A stretch of DNA of 64,000 nucleotides from Pseudoalteromonas sp. P1-25 (GTDB lineage Bacteria > Pseudomonadota > Gammaproteobacteria > Enterobacterales > Alteromonadaceae), in NCBI RefSeq assembly GCF_001401805.1, contig NZ_LKDW01000011.1:1-64000 (forward strand), written 5' to 3'. Below, in pieces: positions 25,917 to 35,669 of this stretch. The notes under the pieces are model-generated. The model did not search any database. It was not told the origin of the DNA and saw only the letters and a list, made by a program, of their open reading frames with translations. How positions within the stretch are numbered: the first letter of the stretch is position 1; every line of letters begins with the position of its first letter. The position numbers and the translations under genes are program-made.

Positions 25917-26657
25917 ATGTCTGAACAAGCTAAATCAGGGTTTGTCGCTCACTTAATTGAGCTGCGCGATCGGCTTATTAAATCACTTTTAAGTATTTTA
26001 GTAATATTTATTGGTCTAGTGTATTTTGCCAATGACATCTATGAGTTTGTAGCCGCCCCTTTAGTTGCACATTTACCAAGCACGGCCACTATGATAGCTA
26101 CTGATGTGACGGCACCGTTTTTTGCACCGTTTAAACTCACGCTATTTGTTGCTTTGTTTGGCGCTATTCCGTGGATATTGCATCAAATTTGGGGATTTAT
26201 AGCACCTGGTTTATATCAACACGAAAAACGTATGCTGATGCCAATATTAGCTTCTAGCATTTTGTTATTTTATGGTGGTATTGCTTTTTGCTACTTTATA
26301 GTGCTCCCGATTATATTAGGCTTTTTTACCAGTGTAGGGCCTCAAATGATGACCCTAGCACCTGATATTAGTAGCTATTTAGGGTTTGTACTTAAATTAT
26401 TTTTTGCATTTGGCGTAGCATTTGAAATTCCCGTAGCCATAATGTTGCTATGTTGGAGTGGTGCGACAACCACACAGAGTTTAAAACAAAAACGTCCGTA
26501 TATTGTGGTAGGTGTATTTGTTGTAGCAATGTTTTTAACGCCGCCCGATGTGTTATCACAAACATTATTAGCACTTCCTATGCTGCTTTTATTTGAGCTA
26601 GGGTTAATTTTAGCGAAATTTTATAGCGCTAAAGAACAACAGGAATCTGAGGAATAA
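25917..26657 (+). CDS. tatC: Sec-independent translocase subunit TatC
   Basis: A 246-residue, six-helix membrane receptor for twin-arginine signal peptides. Conserved features are HLIELRDRL near the start, FKLTLFVALFGAIPWILHQIWGFIAPGLYQHEKR (conserved Pro and Glu), and the TPPDVLSQ block before the last helices. The gap to the next gene is one base. Confidence 0.97.
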   Translation: MSEQAKSGFVAHLIELRDRLIKSLLSILVIFIGLVYFANDIYEFVAAPLVAHLPSTATMIATDVTAPFFAPFKLTLFVALFGAIPWILHQIWGFIAPGLYQHEKRMLMPILASSILLFYGGIAFCYFIVLPIILGFFTSVGPQMMTLAPDISSYLGFVLKLFFAFGVAFEIPVAIMLLCWSGATTTQSLKQKRPYIVVGVFVVAMFLTPPDVLSQTLLALPMLLLFELGLILAKFYSAKEQQESEE

Positions 26658-26658
26658 A

Positions 26659-27189
26659 ATGAAAAAACAACTACTCTCACTACTGGTTTTACTAAGCGCG
26701 CCAACCTTTGCAGCGCAAGAAATTAACGTACAAGCTTTACAAGCATGTAGCTTTATTGAAAACGATTTCAACCGTTTACTATGTTACGACAACACAGTGG
26801 CAGGTAAACCGCTTACTAAACCTAGTGAGAAAAAAACATTAACTCCACCTAAAGCGGTAACGAATGTATCGCCAAATGTAAGCGCACCAGTTGCAGCTGT
26901 ATCACAGGCTGCGCCTGCTGCCAAAGCAGATGATTTTGGCCTTGAGCATAAAGAGATCACTAAAGATAAAGACGAAAACGTCACAGCGTCAGTATCATCA
27001 GTGAGAAAAGCCCCTTATGGCGAACTCATTATTACCCTTGATAACGGTCAACAATGGCGCCAAATCGGCTCTGACAGCCTTAAATTAAAAGAGTCGGATA
27101 CAGTGGTTATTAGCCGCGGTGTATTTAATTCATTTTTACTACGTAAAAATGGCCAAAACCGTTCTATTCGTGTGAAGCGCACTCAGTAA
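26659..27189 (+). CDS. Hypothetical periplasmic protein between tatC and tatD
   Basis: Not recognised as a characterised family. The 176 residues start with a clear signal peptide (cleavage near FAA-QE). Then come a Cys pair 12 apart (Cys30, Cys42) in a segment reading CSFIENDFNRLLCYD, a pattern seen in several small periplasmic proteins, a Pro/Ala/Lys-rich linker (50-95), and a C-terminal beta-rich module (about 108-176: ITLDNGQQWRQIG...). It sits one base after tatC and shares one base with tatD, so it is co-translated with the Tat genes. The signal peptide lacks twin arginines, so it is a Sec substrate rather than a Tat one. Confidence 0.8.
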   Translation: MKKQLLSLLVLLSAPTFAAQEINVQALQACSFIENDFNRLLCYDNTVAGKPLTKPSEKKTLTPPKAVTNVSPNVSAPVAAVSQAAPAAKADDFGLEHKEITKDKDENVTASVSSVRKAPYGELIITLDNGQQWRQIGSDSLKLKESDTVVISRGVFNSFLLRKNGQNRSIRVKRTQ

Positions 27190-27974
27190 TGACCTACACG
27201 TTAGTTGATGCCGGCGTTAATTTAACCAATAACCAGTTTTATGGTGAGCATCAGGCCATTATTGCCCGCGCAAATGCCGCGGGCGTGCAAGCGATGTTAC
27301 TGATTGGTTGCGATGTGCCTAGTAGCGAACAATCGCTTACATTAGCTAAACACTATAATCAGTTTTCTACTGCTGGCGTGCACCCACATGACGCCAAAGA
27401 CGCCACCGATGAACTTGAAACCACTTTAACGCAGCTTGCTAGTAACGATTGCGTTGTTGCCATTGGCGAGTGCGGGCTTGATTATAATCGCGATTTTTCC
27501 CCTCGCGATATTCAGCGCAGCGTATTAAAACGCCAGTTAGCGTTAGCTGAAAAACTAAACCTACCTGTTTATTTACACGAACGTGACGCAAGCGAAGATA
27601 TGCTAAACATTTTGGCTGACTATAACGTACGTGGCGTGCTGCATTGCTTTACAGGCAATGCCCAAGCGCTTAAACATTATTTAGCATTAGGCCTTTATAT
27701 TGGCATTACTGGTTGGGTGTGTGACGAGCGCCGCGGTAAAGCATTGCAACAATTGGTGCCGAGTATCCCCCTTGAGCGGTTATTAATAGAAACCGATGCG
27801 CCTTTTTTAATTCCACGCACGATTATCCCTAAACCTAAATCACGTAAAAATGAGCCGGCTTATCTGAGTTATGTGTGTGAAACACTCGCTAAACTTTACA
27901 ACGTTGAACCAAGTACTATTGCCGCCCATAGTACGGCTAACTTTTATAGCTTATTCGATATAGCAGGTCGCTAA
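27189..27974 (+). CDS. tatD: TatD-family metal-dependent DNase
   Basis: A 261-residue TIM-barrel hydrolase with 3'-5' exonuclease activity in relatives. Metal-site motifs: HPHDAKD, IGECGLDYNRDF, YLHERDAS, LHCFTGN and IETDAPFL. The usual first motif HxH is replaced by DAGVNLTN, as in E. coli TatD (DIGVNLT), which favours true TatD over YcfH or YjjV. Start and stop each share one base with neighbours. Membership of the tat block matches E. coli tatABCD although it is not needed for export. Confidence 0.93.
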   Translation: MTYTLVDAGVNLTNNQFYGEHQAIIARANAAGVQAMLLIGCDVPSSEQSLTLAKHYNQFSTAGVHPHDAKDATDELETTLTQLASNDCVVAIGECGLDYNRDFSPRDIQRSVLKRQLALAEKLNLPVYLHERDASEDMLNILADYNVRGVLHCFTGNAQALKHYLALGLYIGITGWVCDERRGKALQQLVPSIPLERLLIETDAPFLIPRTIIPKPKSRKNEPAYLSYVCETLAKLYNVEPSTIAAHSTANFYSLFDIAGR

Positions 27975-29821
27975 TGACAAGCCCAAAGGCGCTATTTAGC
28001 CTATTTATGCTCCTTTGTGCATTTTGCAGTGTTGCAAGCCCTGTTATTTCTGACAACTTTAAATCAATAAAAATAGACACCCTAAACTATTCGTTTACGC
28101 CCACCACAGCAAACAATGCCTACCATGAGGTTAACGACTGGCATACAGTGAGCAATAAGCCACTAAATTTAGGGTTTGAACAACGCCCTGTATGGGTAAA
28201 GTTTACGGTTAAAAACGCCTTAAATAAGAATGTTAGCCCTATCCTGTCACTCGACAACCCGCTGTTAAATGAAGCACATATTTTTCATTTTTATAATTCA
28301 GCACTGCTCTCCCACACGCAAACTGGCGATAACTTTAAGCTCTCATCACGGCTAATAAAAAGCGAGTCTTTATTAGAAAAATTGAGGTTGCCGCCAAATA
28401 GTTCGAGTACCGTAATAGTTAAGGTAAGCAACATTGCTGGGCTGAGTATCCCGCTTACTTTATGGCAACAAGATGCCTACTTAGCCCATAAAGGTAAGCT
28501 TAATTTAATTTACGGCCTACTTATTGGTTTTTTATTTTCGTTGGCCATGAGTTGCTTGGTTTTGTATGGGTTTTCACGCAAATTGTATTTTGCTTATGCT
28601 GGCATTATCACGCTGACCTTAGGAGTGCTACTGGCTTATTTGTGTGGTTTTGGCGCGCGTTATTTCCATCCTAATTCGCCATCATTACAGCAAGTAATGA
28701 TACCTGTTTTACTAATACTCACTACGCTTATTTTTGTGCCGCTACAAAAACAACTGTGCCAACCTAAAGCCTCTAAACTACTAAAATGGCAAGCCATTAT
28801 TGCTAATATTTATGCTATTAGCCTGCTGTTTATGTGGGCTTTACCTAGTATAGTGTTAACCTATTTTAGCTTGCTGGCGACCCCAATTGTTATTATTTAC
28901 TGCTTGATCAGCACCTACATCTGCCAACAAAACACGCCCGCAAAACCGATTCAAGCACTGCTTATTGCACTTATACTATTTTTACTTGTTATGCTGTACC
29001 TGATTGTTGCTGTATTTGGCTTATACCCTTTAGGCAGAAGTAGCTTAGCTTTTGTTTTTATATGCTTTTTTGGTAGTACATTTTGCCTATGTTATGGCGT
29101 TATGAAGCGCTTTATTTTAGAGCGTGACGAACAAGTTATTGCTCAACAAACCTTGATTGCTGAAAATGCAGCCCAAGATACACTATTAAACGAGCGACTC
29201 GCGCTGCAAGCCCAAACACAAAAAGAATTAGAGTCGCTAGTTGATGAGCGCACCTTTGAGTTACAAGTTACTTTGCGCGAACTAGAAGATAAAAACCGCG
29301 AGCTTGAACTACTTAATATGGAAGACGCACTGAGTGGCGTTAAAAATCGTCGCTTTTTTGATAAAAAATTAGTGATGGAGCTGCGTCGCTCTCGCCGTGA
29401 ACAAACGCCTTTGAGTATAATTATGCTCGATATAGACCGCTTTAAACGCGTAAATGATAACTACGGGCACTTAACCGGCGACCAAGTTATACGCGCTGTA
29501 GCCGACATTATAAAACAGCATTTAAAACGCCCGTTGGATGAAGTGGCTCGCTACGGCGGCGAAGAGTTTGTTGTGTTGCTACCTAATACCTCAAAAGAAG
29601 GGGCGGTTGATATTGCCCAAAAAATTCGCCAGGCCGTAGAGAGTCATACCGTAAACGTAGCCGGAACATCCGTAAAAGTAACCATTAGTGCTGGCGTAAA
29701 CAGCGCTGTAGTAAACGATATTAGTAACCCTGAGCTATTTACAGACGGCGCAGATAAAGCGCTCTATTTCGCTAAACAACATGGCCGAAATCAAGTAATT
29801 AGTTTTCCAATCCCACAGTAG
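27974..29821 (+). CDS. Membrane diguanylate cyclase, 7TMR-DISM type
   Basis: A 615-residue protein with, in order: a signal peptide (1-21), an extracellular 7TMR-DISMED2 domain (about 30-160), seven membrane helices (about 180-390), a coiled coil (390-450) and a GGDEF domain (about 455-612). The active site RYGGEEFVVLLP is intact, and RPLD five residues before it is the RxxD product-inhibition I-site. So it should make c-di-GMP from GTP in response to an external, probably carbohydrate-like, ligand (inference from the DISMED2 family). It shares one base with tatD and ends 12 bp before hemB. Confidence 0.9.
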   Translation: MTSPKALFSLFMLLCAFCSVASPVISDNFKSIKIDTLNYSFTPTTANNAYHEVNDWHTVSNKPLNLGFEQRPVWVKFTVKNALNKNVSPILSLDNPLLNEAHIFHFYNSALLSHTQTGDNFKLSSRLIKSESLLEKLRLPPNSSSTVIVKVSNIAGLSIPLTLWQQDAYLAHKGKLNLIYGLLIGFLFSLAMSCLVLYGFSRKLYFAYAGIITLTLGVLLAYLCGFGARYFHPNSPSLQQVMIPVLLILTTLIFVPLQKQLCQPKASKLLKWQAIIANIYAISLLFMWALPSIVLTYFSLLATPIVIIYCLISTYICQQNTPAKPIQALLIALILFLLVMLYLIVAVFGLYPLGRSSLAFVFICFFGSTFCLCYGVMKRFILERDEQVIAQQTLIAENAAQDTLLNERLALQAQTQKELESLVDERTFELQVTLRELEDKNRELELLNMEDALSGVKNRRFFDKKLVMELRRSRREQTPLSIIMLDIDRFKRVNDNYGHLTGDQVIRAVADIIKQHLKRPLDEVARYGGEEFVVLLPNTSKEGAVDIAQKIRQAVESHTVNVAGTSVKVTISAGVNSAVVNDISNPELFTDGADKALYFAKQHGRNQVISFPIPQ

Positions 29822-30844
<1,023 letters not shown>

Positions 30845-30855
30845 ACATGTTATCA

Positions 30856-30882
30856 AAGGCGGTACGCCGCCTTAATTTTTTT
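30856..30882 (+). terminator. Terminator of hemB and the ubi-tat block
   Basis: The stem AAGGCGG/CCGCCTT with loop TACG (30856-30873) is followed by an A and T-rich run with seven T. It is the first strong terminator after ubiE. Confidence 0.9.
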
Positions 30883-30974
30883 ACAATCATTAACATATTT
30901 GTATTCTTTTTGTCATTTAGATTGCCTAAACTGGTGTCCCATTTTGGGATTTAAATACACGGGAATAATAAAAA

Positions 30975-33704
30975 ATGTTAAAAACGAAAATAACGCCACT
31001 GGCGCTTGTATTAGCGAGTCTCAGTGCACCAGCCTCCGCCGATCTAATCATTTCTGAATACATTGAAGGCAGCAGCAACAATAAAGCGATTGAGCTTTAT
31101 AACAATGCTGATACCGAGCTTTCTCTTGAAGGGTATACGTTAGGCCTTTATTCAAATGGAAGTAGTTCGGTTGGCAACTCAATTGATTTAACAGGCACAT
31201 TGGCTGCCAATACCACCTATATCATTTCAAACCCCGGAGCAGCCGCTGAAATACTTGATATTGCAGACACAACGAGCACTGTAACTTATTACAACGGTGA
31301 CGATGCCCTTGTTTTAACTAAAGATGGTGTGGTTGTTGACAGCTTTGGCCAAGTCGGTGTTGATCCTGGCTCTTTTTGGTCTGATGATACCGTTCAAACT
31401 CAAAATAAAACCTTACGAAGAAAAAATAGCATTACAACGGGACGAACTGACTCAACCTCAGTATTTAGCCCGAGCGATGAGTGGGAACAGTTTGATATTG
31501 ACACCTTTGACGGCTTAGGCTCACACGCTGGCGACGGTGGTACGGCTCCTGCGCCAGACCCTGAGCCAGAACCACTAGAACCGCTTGTATGTGGCGCAGA
31601 TAAAACGCTGATTAGCGCTGTACAAGGTGCTGGTGATGCAAGCCCATTAGTTAATACCCTTGTTGAAATTGAAGGTATTGTCACCGCTGATTTTCAAGGT
31701 GAAGATGGCCTAGATGGTTTCTTTGTGACCTCGCTTGCAGCAGATGTAGATAACGACCCAATGACCTCTGAAGGTCTATTTGTATACTTCACCGATACCG
31801 ATGTAAATGTAGGCGATCACGTTCGCGTACAAGGTACGGTTGATGAATACTATGATTCAACCCAGTTAGCAGATGTAACGCAAATTGCAGTATGTGGTAC
31901 TGACGAAGTAGCTACTGCAACTTCTATAAGCTTGCCTCTAAATAGCCAAGCCGACTTAGAAGCTTACGAAGGTATGCTTGTAAGCCTAGATCAAACGTTA
32001 GTTGTTACAAACAACTATGGTTTAGGTCGCTATGGTGAAGTAGAACTTGCCACTGAGCGTTTATACCAAGGTACGCAAGTTGCCTTACCAGGCGATGCTG
32101 CAAATGCAGTTGAAGCAGCTAACTTAACTAAAAAAATCTTATTAGATGATGGCTCTACAGCTCAAAACTCAGATCCAACGGCTTACCCTGCGGCAGGTTT
32201 ATCAGCAGAAAACACACTACGCACTGGCGATACTGTAAATGCAGTGACAGGCGTAGTTGCATACAGCTTTAGCACCTATCGTATTCACCCAACTGTTACA
32301 CCGCAGTTTATAGCGACTAATGCACGTGAAGATGCGCCGGAGCAAAGTGAAGAGGCCGATTTACGCGTTGCTAGCTTTAACGTACTTAACTACTTTAATG
32401 GTGATGGCCAAGGTGGTGGTTTCCCTACTAGCCGTGGTGCAGACTCAGAAGAAGAGTTTGTTCGCCAAGAAGCAAAACTTGTGAGTGCAATTAGTGCAAT
32501 GCAAGCTGATGTTGTTGGATTAATGGAAATAGAAAACGACGGCTTTGGTGAATTTAGCGCTATTGCAAGTTTAGTGAATGCATTAAACGATGCTGACAGC
32601 GCTAACAACTACGCGTTTGTAGATTTTAACGTAGCCCAAATTGGTACCGATGCAATTACCACTGCACTTATTTACCGCGCAGATAAAGTTGAAGAGGTAG
32701 GCACAGCCGCTATTACTACTGATTACCCATTTGATTACAGCAACCGTGCACCTATTGCGCAAAGCTTTAAGTCACTTTCAACTGATGAAGTATTTACCGT
32801 TTCTGTAGCCCACCTTAAATCTAAAGGAAGCTGTGGTGATGATAATAACGACGACCTAGGTGATGGCCAAGGATGTTGGAATGAAATTCGTACCGAAGCT
32901 GCTGATGCATTTACTGATTGGCTAGATAGCAAACCTACTGGTGTAGATGATGAAGATATCATTCTTGTTGGTGATATGAACGCTTACGCAATGGAAGATC
33001 CAATCCGTAAGTTTGATGAGAAAGGCTATAAAAACGTAGTCGCAGAGCTTGATGGCGATACACTAAGCTACTCTTATAGCTTCTCTGGCCGTGCAGGTAG
33101 CCTTGATCATGCTTTAGCAACCGAGTCTTTACTAAGCAAAGTTGTTGCAGCAAATGATTGGCATATCAATGCTGATGAACCTATCGTGCTTGATTACAAC
33201 CTAGAGTATAAGAGTGAAGGTCATCAGTCTACGCTATACGCAGAAGGACCATACCGTGCATCTGATCACGACCCAGTTATTGTTGATATAAAATCTGAGG
33301 TGGTACTTACCCCTGAAGAGCAAACACCGGTAATTGCACCTGATCAAATATTCACAGTAGATGAAAACAGCGCAATAGGCACAGTCATTGGTACACTTGA
33401 TTTTAGTGACCCTAACGCTGATGTATCACCTGTGGTTAAATTTATTGTATCAGGTAACGACTCTGTATCAATTAACGAGCAAGGTCAGTTAATTGTTGCA
33501 AGCGAAGTAGATTACGAGTTTGAAAACCGTATTACTCTTACAGTACAAGCAGAAGATAGTGTAGGTAACGTATCTGAAGCGCAAACAGTTGTAGTTAGAG
33601 TCAACAACCTACGTGGTGATGACGACAATGACTCAGGATCACTACTTTGGTTATCACTTTTATTAGCGCCACTTTCACTAGTGCGCAGATTTAAGAAAAA
33701 ATAA
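30975..33704 (+). CDS. ExeM-like extracellular endonuclease/exonuclease with GlyGly-CTERM-like tail
   Basis: A 909-residue secreted nuclease. Signal peptide to about 22 (PASA-DL); lamin-tail domain (about 23-165, IISEYIEGSSNNKAIELYN); OB-fold segment (about 205-340); EEP nuclease domain (about 465-770) with NVLNYF, GLMEIEN, VAHLKSKG, GDMNAY, SLDHAL and ASDHDPVIV; a cadherin-like repeat (about 788-878); then an Asp-rich stretch, SGS, a hydrophobic helix and a basic end. That end resembles the GlyGly-CTERM signal processed by rhombosortase, giving a type II-secreted, surface-attached enzyme. The homologue ExeM of Shewanella degrades extracellular DNA in biofilms. It is a single gene with a terminator. 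Confidence 0.9.
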   Translation: MLKTKITPLALVLASLSAPASADLIISEYIEGSSNNKAIELYNNADTELSLEGYTLGLYSNGSSSVGNSIDLTGTLAANTTYIISNPGAAAEILDIADTTSTVTYYNGDDALVLTKDGVVVDSFGQVGVDPGSFWSDDTVQTQNKTLRRKNSITTGRTDSTSVFSPSDEWEQFDIDTFDGLGSHAGDGGTAPAPDPEPEPLEPLVCGADKTLISAVQGAGDASPLVNTLVEIEGIVTADFQGEDGLDGFFVTSLAADVDNDPMTSEGLFVYFTDTDVNVGDHVRVQGTVDEYYDSTQLADVTQIAVCGTDEVATATSISLPLNSQADLEAYEGMLVSLDQTLVVTNNYGLGRYGEVELATERLYQGTQVALPGDAANAVEAANLTKKILLDDGSTAQNSDPTAYPAAGLSAENTLRTGDTVNAVTGVVAYSFSTYRIHPTVTPQFIATNAREDAPEQSEEADLRVASFNVLNYFNGDGQGGGFPTSRGADSEEEFVRQEAKLVSAISAMQADVVGLMEIENDGFGEFSAIASLVNALNDADSANNYAFVDFNVAQIGTDAITTALIYRADKVEEVGTAAITTDYPFDYSNRAPIAQSFKSLSTDEVFTVSVAHLKSKGSCGDDNNDDLGDGQGCWNEIRTEAADAFTDWLDSKPTGVDDEDIILVGDMNAYAMEDPIRKFDEKGYKNVVAELDGDTLSYSYSFSGRAGSLDHALATESLLSKVVAANDWHINADEPIVLDYNLEYKSEGHQSTLYAEGPYRASDHDPVIVDIKSEVVLTPEEQTPVIAPDQIFTVDENSAIGTVIGTLDFSDPNADVSPVVKFIVSGNDSVSINEQGQLIVASEVDYEFENRITLTVQAEDSVGNVSEAQTVVVRVNNLRGDDDNDSGSLLWLSLLLAPLSLVRRFKKK

Positions 33705-33719
33705 CGAGCGATTTGTTTT

Positions 33720-33745
33720 AAAGCCGCATTTTTGCGGCTTTTTTT
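33720..33745 (+). terminator. Terminator of the ExeM-like gene
   Basis: The stem AAAGCCGCA/TGCGGCTTT with a T4 loop is followed by a T run, 15 bp after the stop codon. Confidence 0.9.
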
Positions 33746-34030
33746 ATGTTTATAAAAATGTAATTCAGACAAGCTTCAGTAAACATCCCTTAATATCTTC
33801 CATACCGCTTATTAACTATTGAACGATTTAGCCGCGCAACAAATACATTAAATGAGTAATTTTTACATATAAGCCGTAGTTAGAACCCTTTTCAATATGA
33901 CTAACTGTTGAAAATATAAACACTTCATTTGCGGATTAAAAGTTGCACTATAAATTCGTCACCCTTGTGTAGTAGTTAAGTAACTAACCCTAAGCGTAAA
34001 AATAAGTCGTGTTTTTATAAAGGAATGAAA
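33746..34030 (+). other. Upstream region of opgGH
   Basis: About 285 bp after the ExeM terminator contain no gene. It should hold the opgG promoter, but I see no convincing -35/-10 pair. AGGA at 34021-34024 is the ribosome-binding site for the ATG at 34031. Confidence 0.4.
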
Positions 34031-35650
34031 ATGAAACAATTAACCCAAACACCTCCTACTTGGCAGAAAAAAGCAACGCCATTATTGGGTCTTCTTTTTA
34101 TTTTTTCTGGTTGGGGCTATAGCACGCAGGCAATAGCAGCAAGTGTTGATGCAGCAATTCCGCAAGAAAGCCTATTTGAAGTAATAAGCGCCCGCGCTAA
34201 AAAATTAGCCGAACAAGAATACACACCTCCTAAAAATATAGAGCTAGATGCGCTAAACAACATTAATTACCAAGATTACCGCTCGATTCGCTTTAAGCAG
34301 GAAAAATCCGTGTGGAAAGATGAAGGCCTGTATGAGCTACAACTCTTTCACCCTGGTTTTTTATATAAAACACCGGTCACAATTAATACAGTAGAAGGCG
34401 ACTCAAAACGTAACCGCCTCCCTTTTAGCACTGATTTTTATCAATACGATGGTACGGCTGCACCATTAAAAGACGAAATAGCAAAAAGCGTAGCCGACAC
34501 GCAGCTCGGCCATGCGGGCTTTCGTTTACATTACCCACTTAATACAAACGAGTACAAAGATGAGGTGATGGTGTTTCAAGGTGCCTCTTATTTTAGAGTG
34601 GTTGGGCCAAATCAAGTATATGGTTTATCTGCGCGTGGTTTAGCAATCGACACAGCCGAAACATCGGGTGAAGAATTCCCTATGTTTAAAGAGTTTTGGC
34701 TTGTTAAACCCCAAGCTGAGCAAACCAACATCACTATTTTTGCATTGCTTGATAGCCCATCGGTTTCAGGCGCTTACAAATTTGATATTGACCCTACAAC
34801 CAGTATGCTAGTTGATGTTGATATGCAAATTTTTGCCCGTAAAGACATTAAAAAGCTAGGCGTAGCCCCTTTAACCAGTATGTTTTACCACGGTGAAAAC
34901 AGCACTAAGTTTTTTGATGACTACCGCCCAGAAGTACACGACTCAGACGGCTTATTAACCCAGTCAGCTGATAATAAATGGGTATGGCGCCCGCTTAATA
35001 ACCCATCTCAGTTAAGCGTCACCTCGTTTTCGTACACCAACCCCAAGGGATTTGGTTTAGCACAGCGTGACCGTGACTTTAATAACTACTTAGATACTGA
35101 AGCACACTACCACGACCGCCCAAGCCTATGGATAGAGCCACAAGGTGAGTGGGGGAATGGCCGAGTTGAGCTAGTAGAAATACCAACAGACACTGAAACA
35201 AACGACAATATAGTAAGTTACTGGGTGCCAGAAAAGCCAATGAAAGCGGGCGATTCATTAAAGTTAAGCTACAAAATGAGCACTTTTAACGCCCATTTAA
35301 CTCAGCATCAAAAAGCACGTGTAACACGCACACGTATTGGTAGCGCAGCGCTGCCAGGTGAAGATAATCCACCACCGCAAAGCCATCGCCAATTTACCGT
35401 TGACTTTGCTGGTCCCGATTTAAACAACCTGTCTGAAAAGCTAACACTTGACGCCGACATTCAGCTAACAACAGGTGAAGTAAGGGATGTAACAGTGCAA
35501 AAACTTCCTAAATCTCTTGGTTGGCGAGTAGCGTTTAAAATTGCACCTCAGGACGATCAACCGGTAGATATGCGTTTATCGTTAAAACTTCGTGACAAAG
35601 AAATTAGTGAGGTATGGAGCTATGTTTGGTACCCAAATGACATCAAGTAA
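34031..35650 (+). CDS. opgG: Periplasmic glucans biosynthesis protein G
   Basis: A 539-residue periplasmic protein acting with OpgH on osmoregulated periplasmic glucans. Signal peptide to about 37 (AIAA-SV), then an MdoG beta-sandwich (FEVISARAKKLAEQEY, YRSIRFK, FYQYDG, ARGLAIDTA) and a C-terminal Ig-like domain from about 410. ATG 34031 is preferred to the ATG at 34025, which is too close to AGGA. opgH starts 19 bp after its stop, and a possible earlier opgH start overlaps the end of this gene. Confidence 0.94.
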   Translation: MKQLTQTPPTWQKKATPLLGLLFIFSGWGYSTQAIAASVDAAIPQESLFEVISARAKKLAEQEYTPPKNIELDALNNINYQDYRSIRFKQEKSVWKDEGLYELQLFHPGFLYKTPVTINTVEGDSKRNRLPFSTDFYQYDGTAAPLKDEIAKSVADTQLGHAGFRLHYPLNTNEYKDEVMVFQGASYFRVVGPNQVYGLSARGLAIDTAETSGEEFPMFKEFWLVKPQAEQTNITIFALLDSPSVSGAYKFDIDPTTSMLVDVDMQIFARKDIKKLGVAPLTSMFYHGENSTKFFDDYRPEVHDSDGLLTQSADNKWVWRPLNNPSQLSVTSFSYTNPKGFGLAQRDRDFNNYLDTEAHYHDRPSLWIEPQGEWGNGRVELVEIPTDTETNDNIVSYWVPEKPMKAGDSLKLSYKMSTFNAHLTQHQKARVTRTRIGSAALPGEDNPPPQSHRQFTVDFAGPDLNNLSEKLTLDADIQLTTGEVRDVTVQKLPKSLGWRVAFKIAPQDDQPVDMRLSLKLRDKEISEVWSYVWYPNDIK

Positions 35651-35669
35651 TAAAGGAAAAGGCACACCA

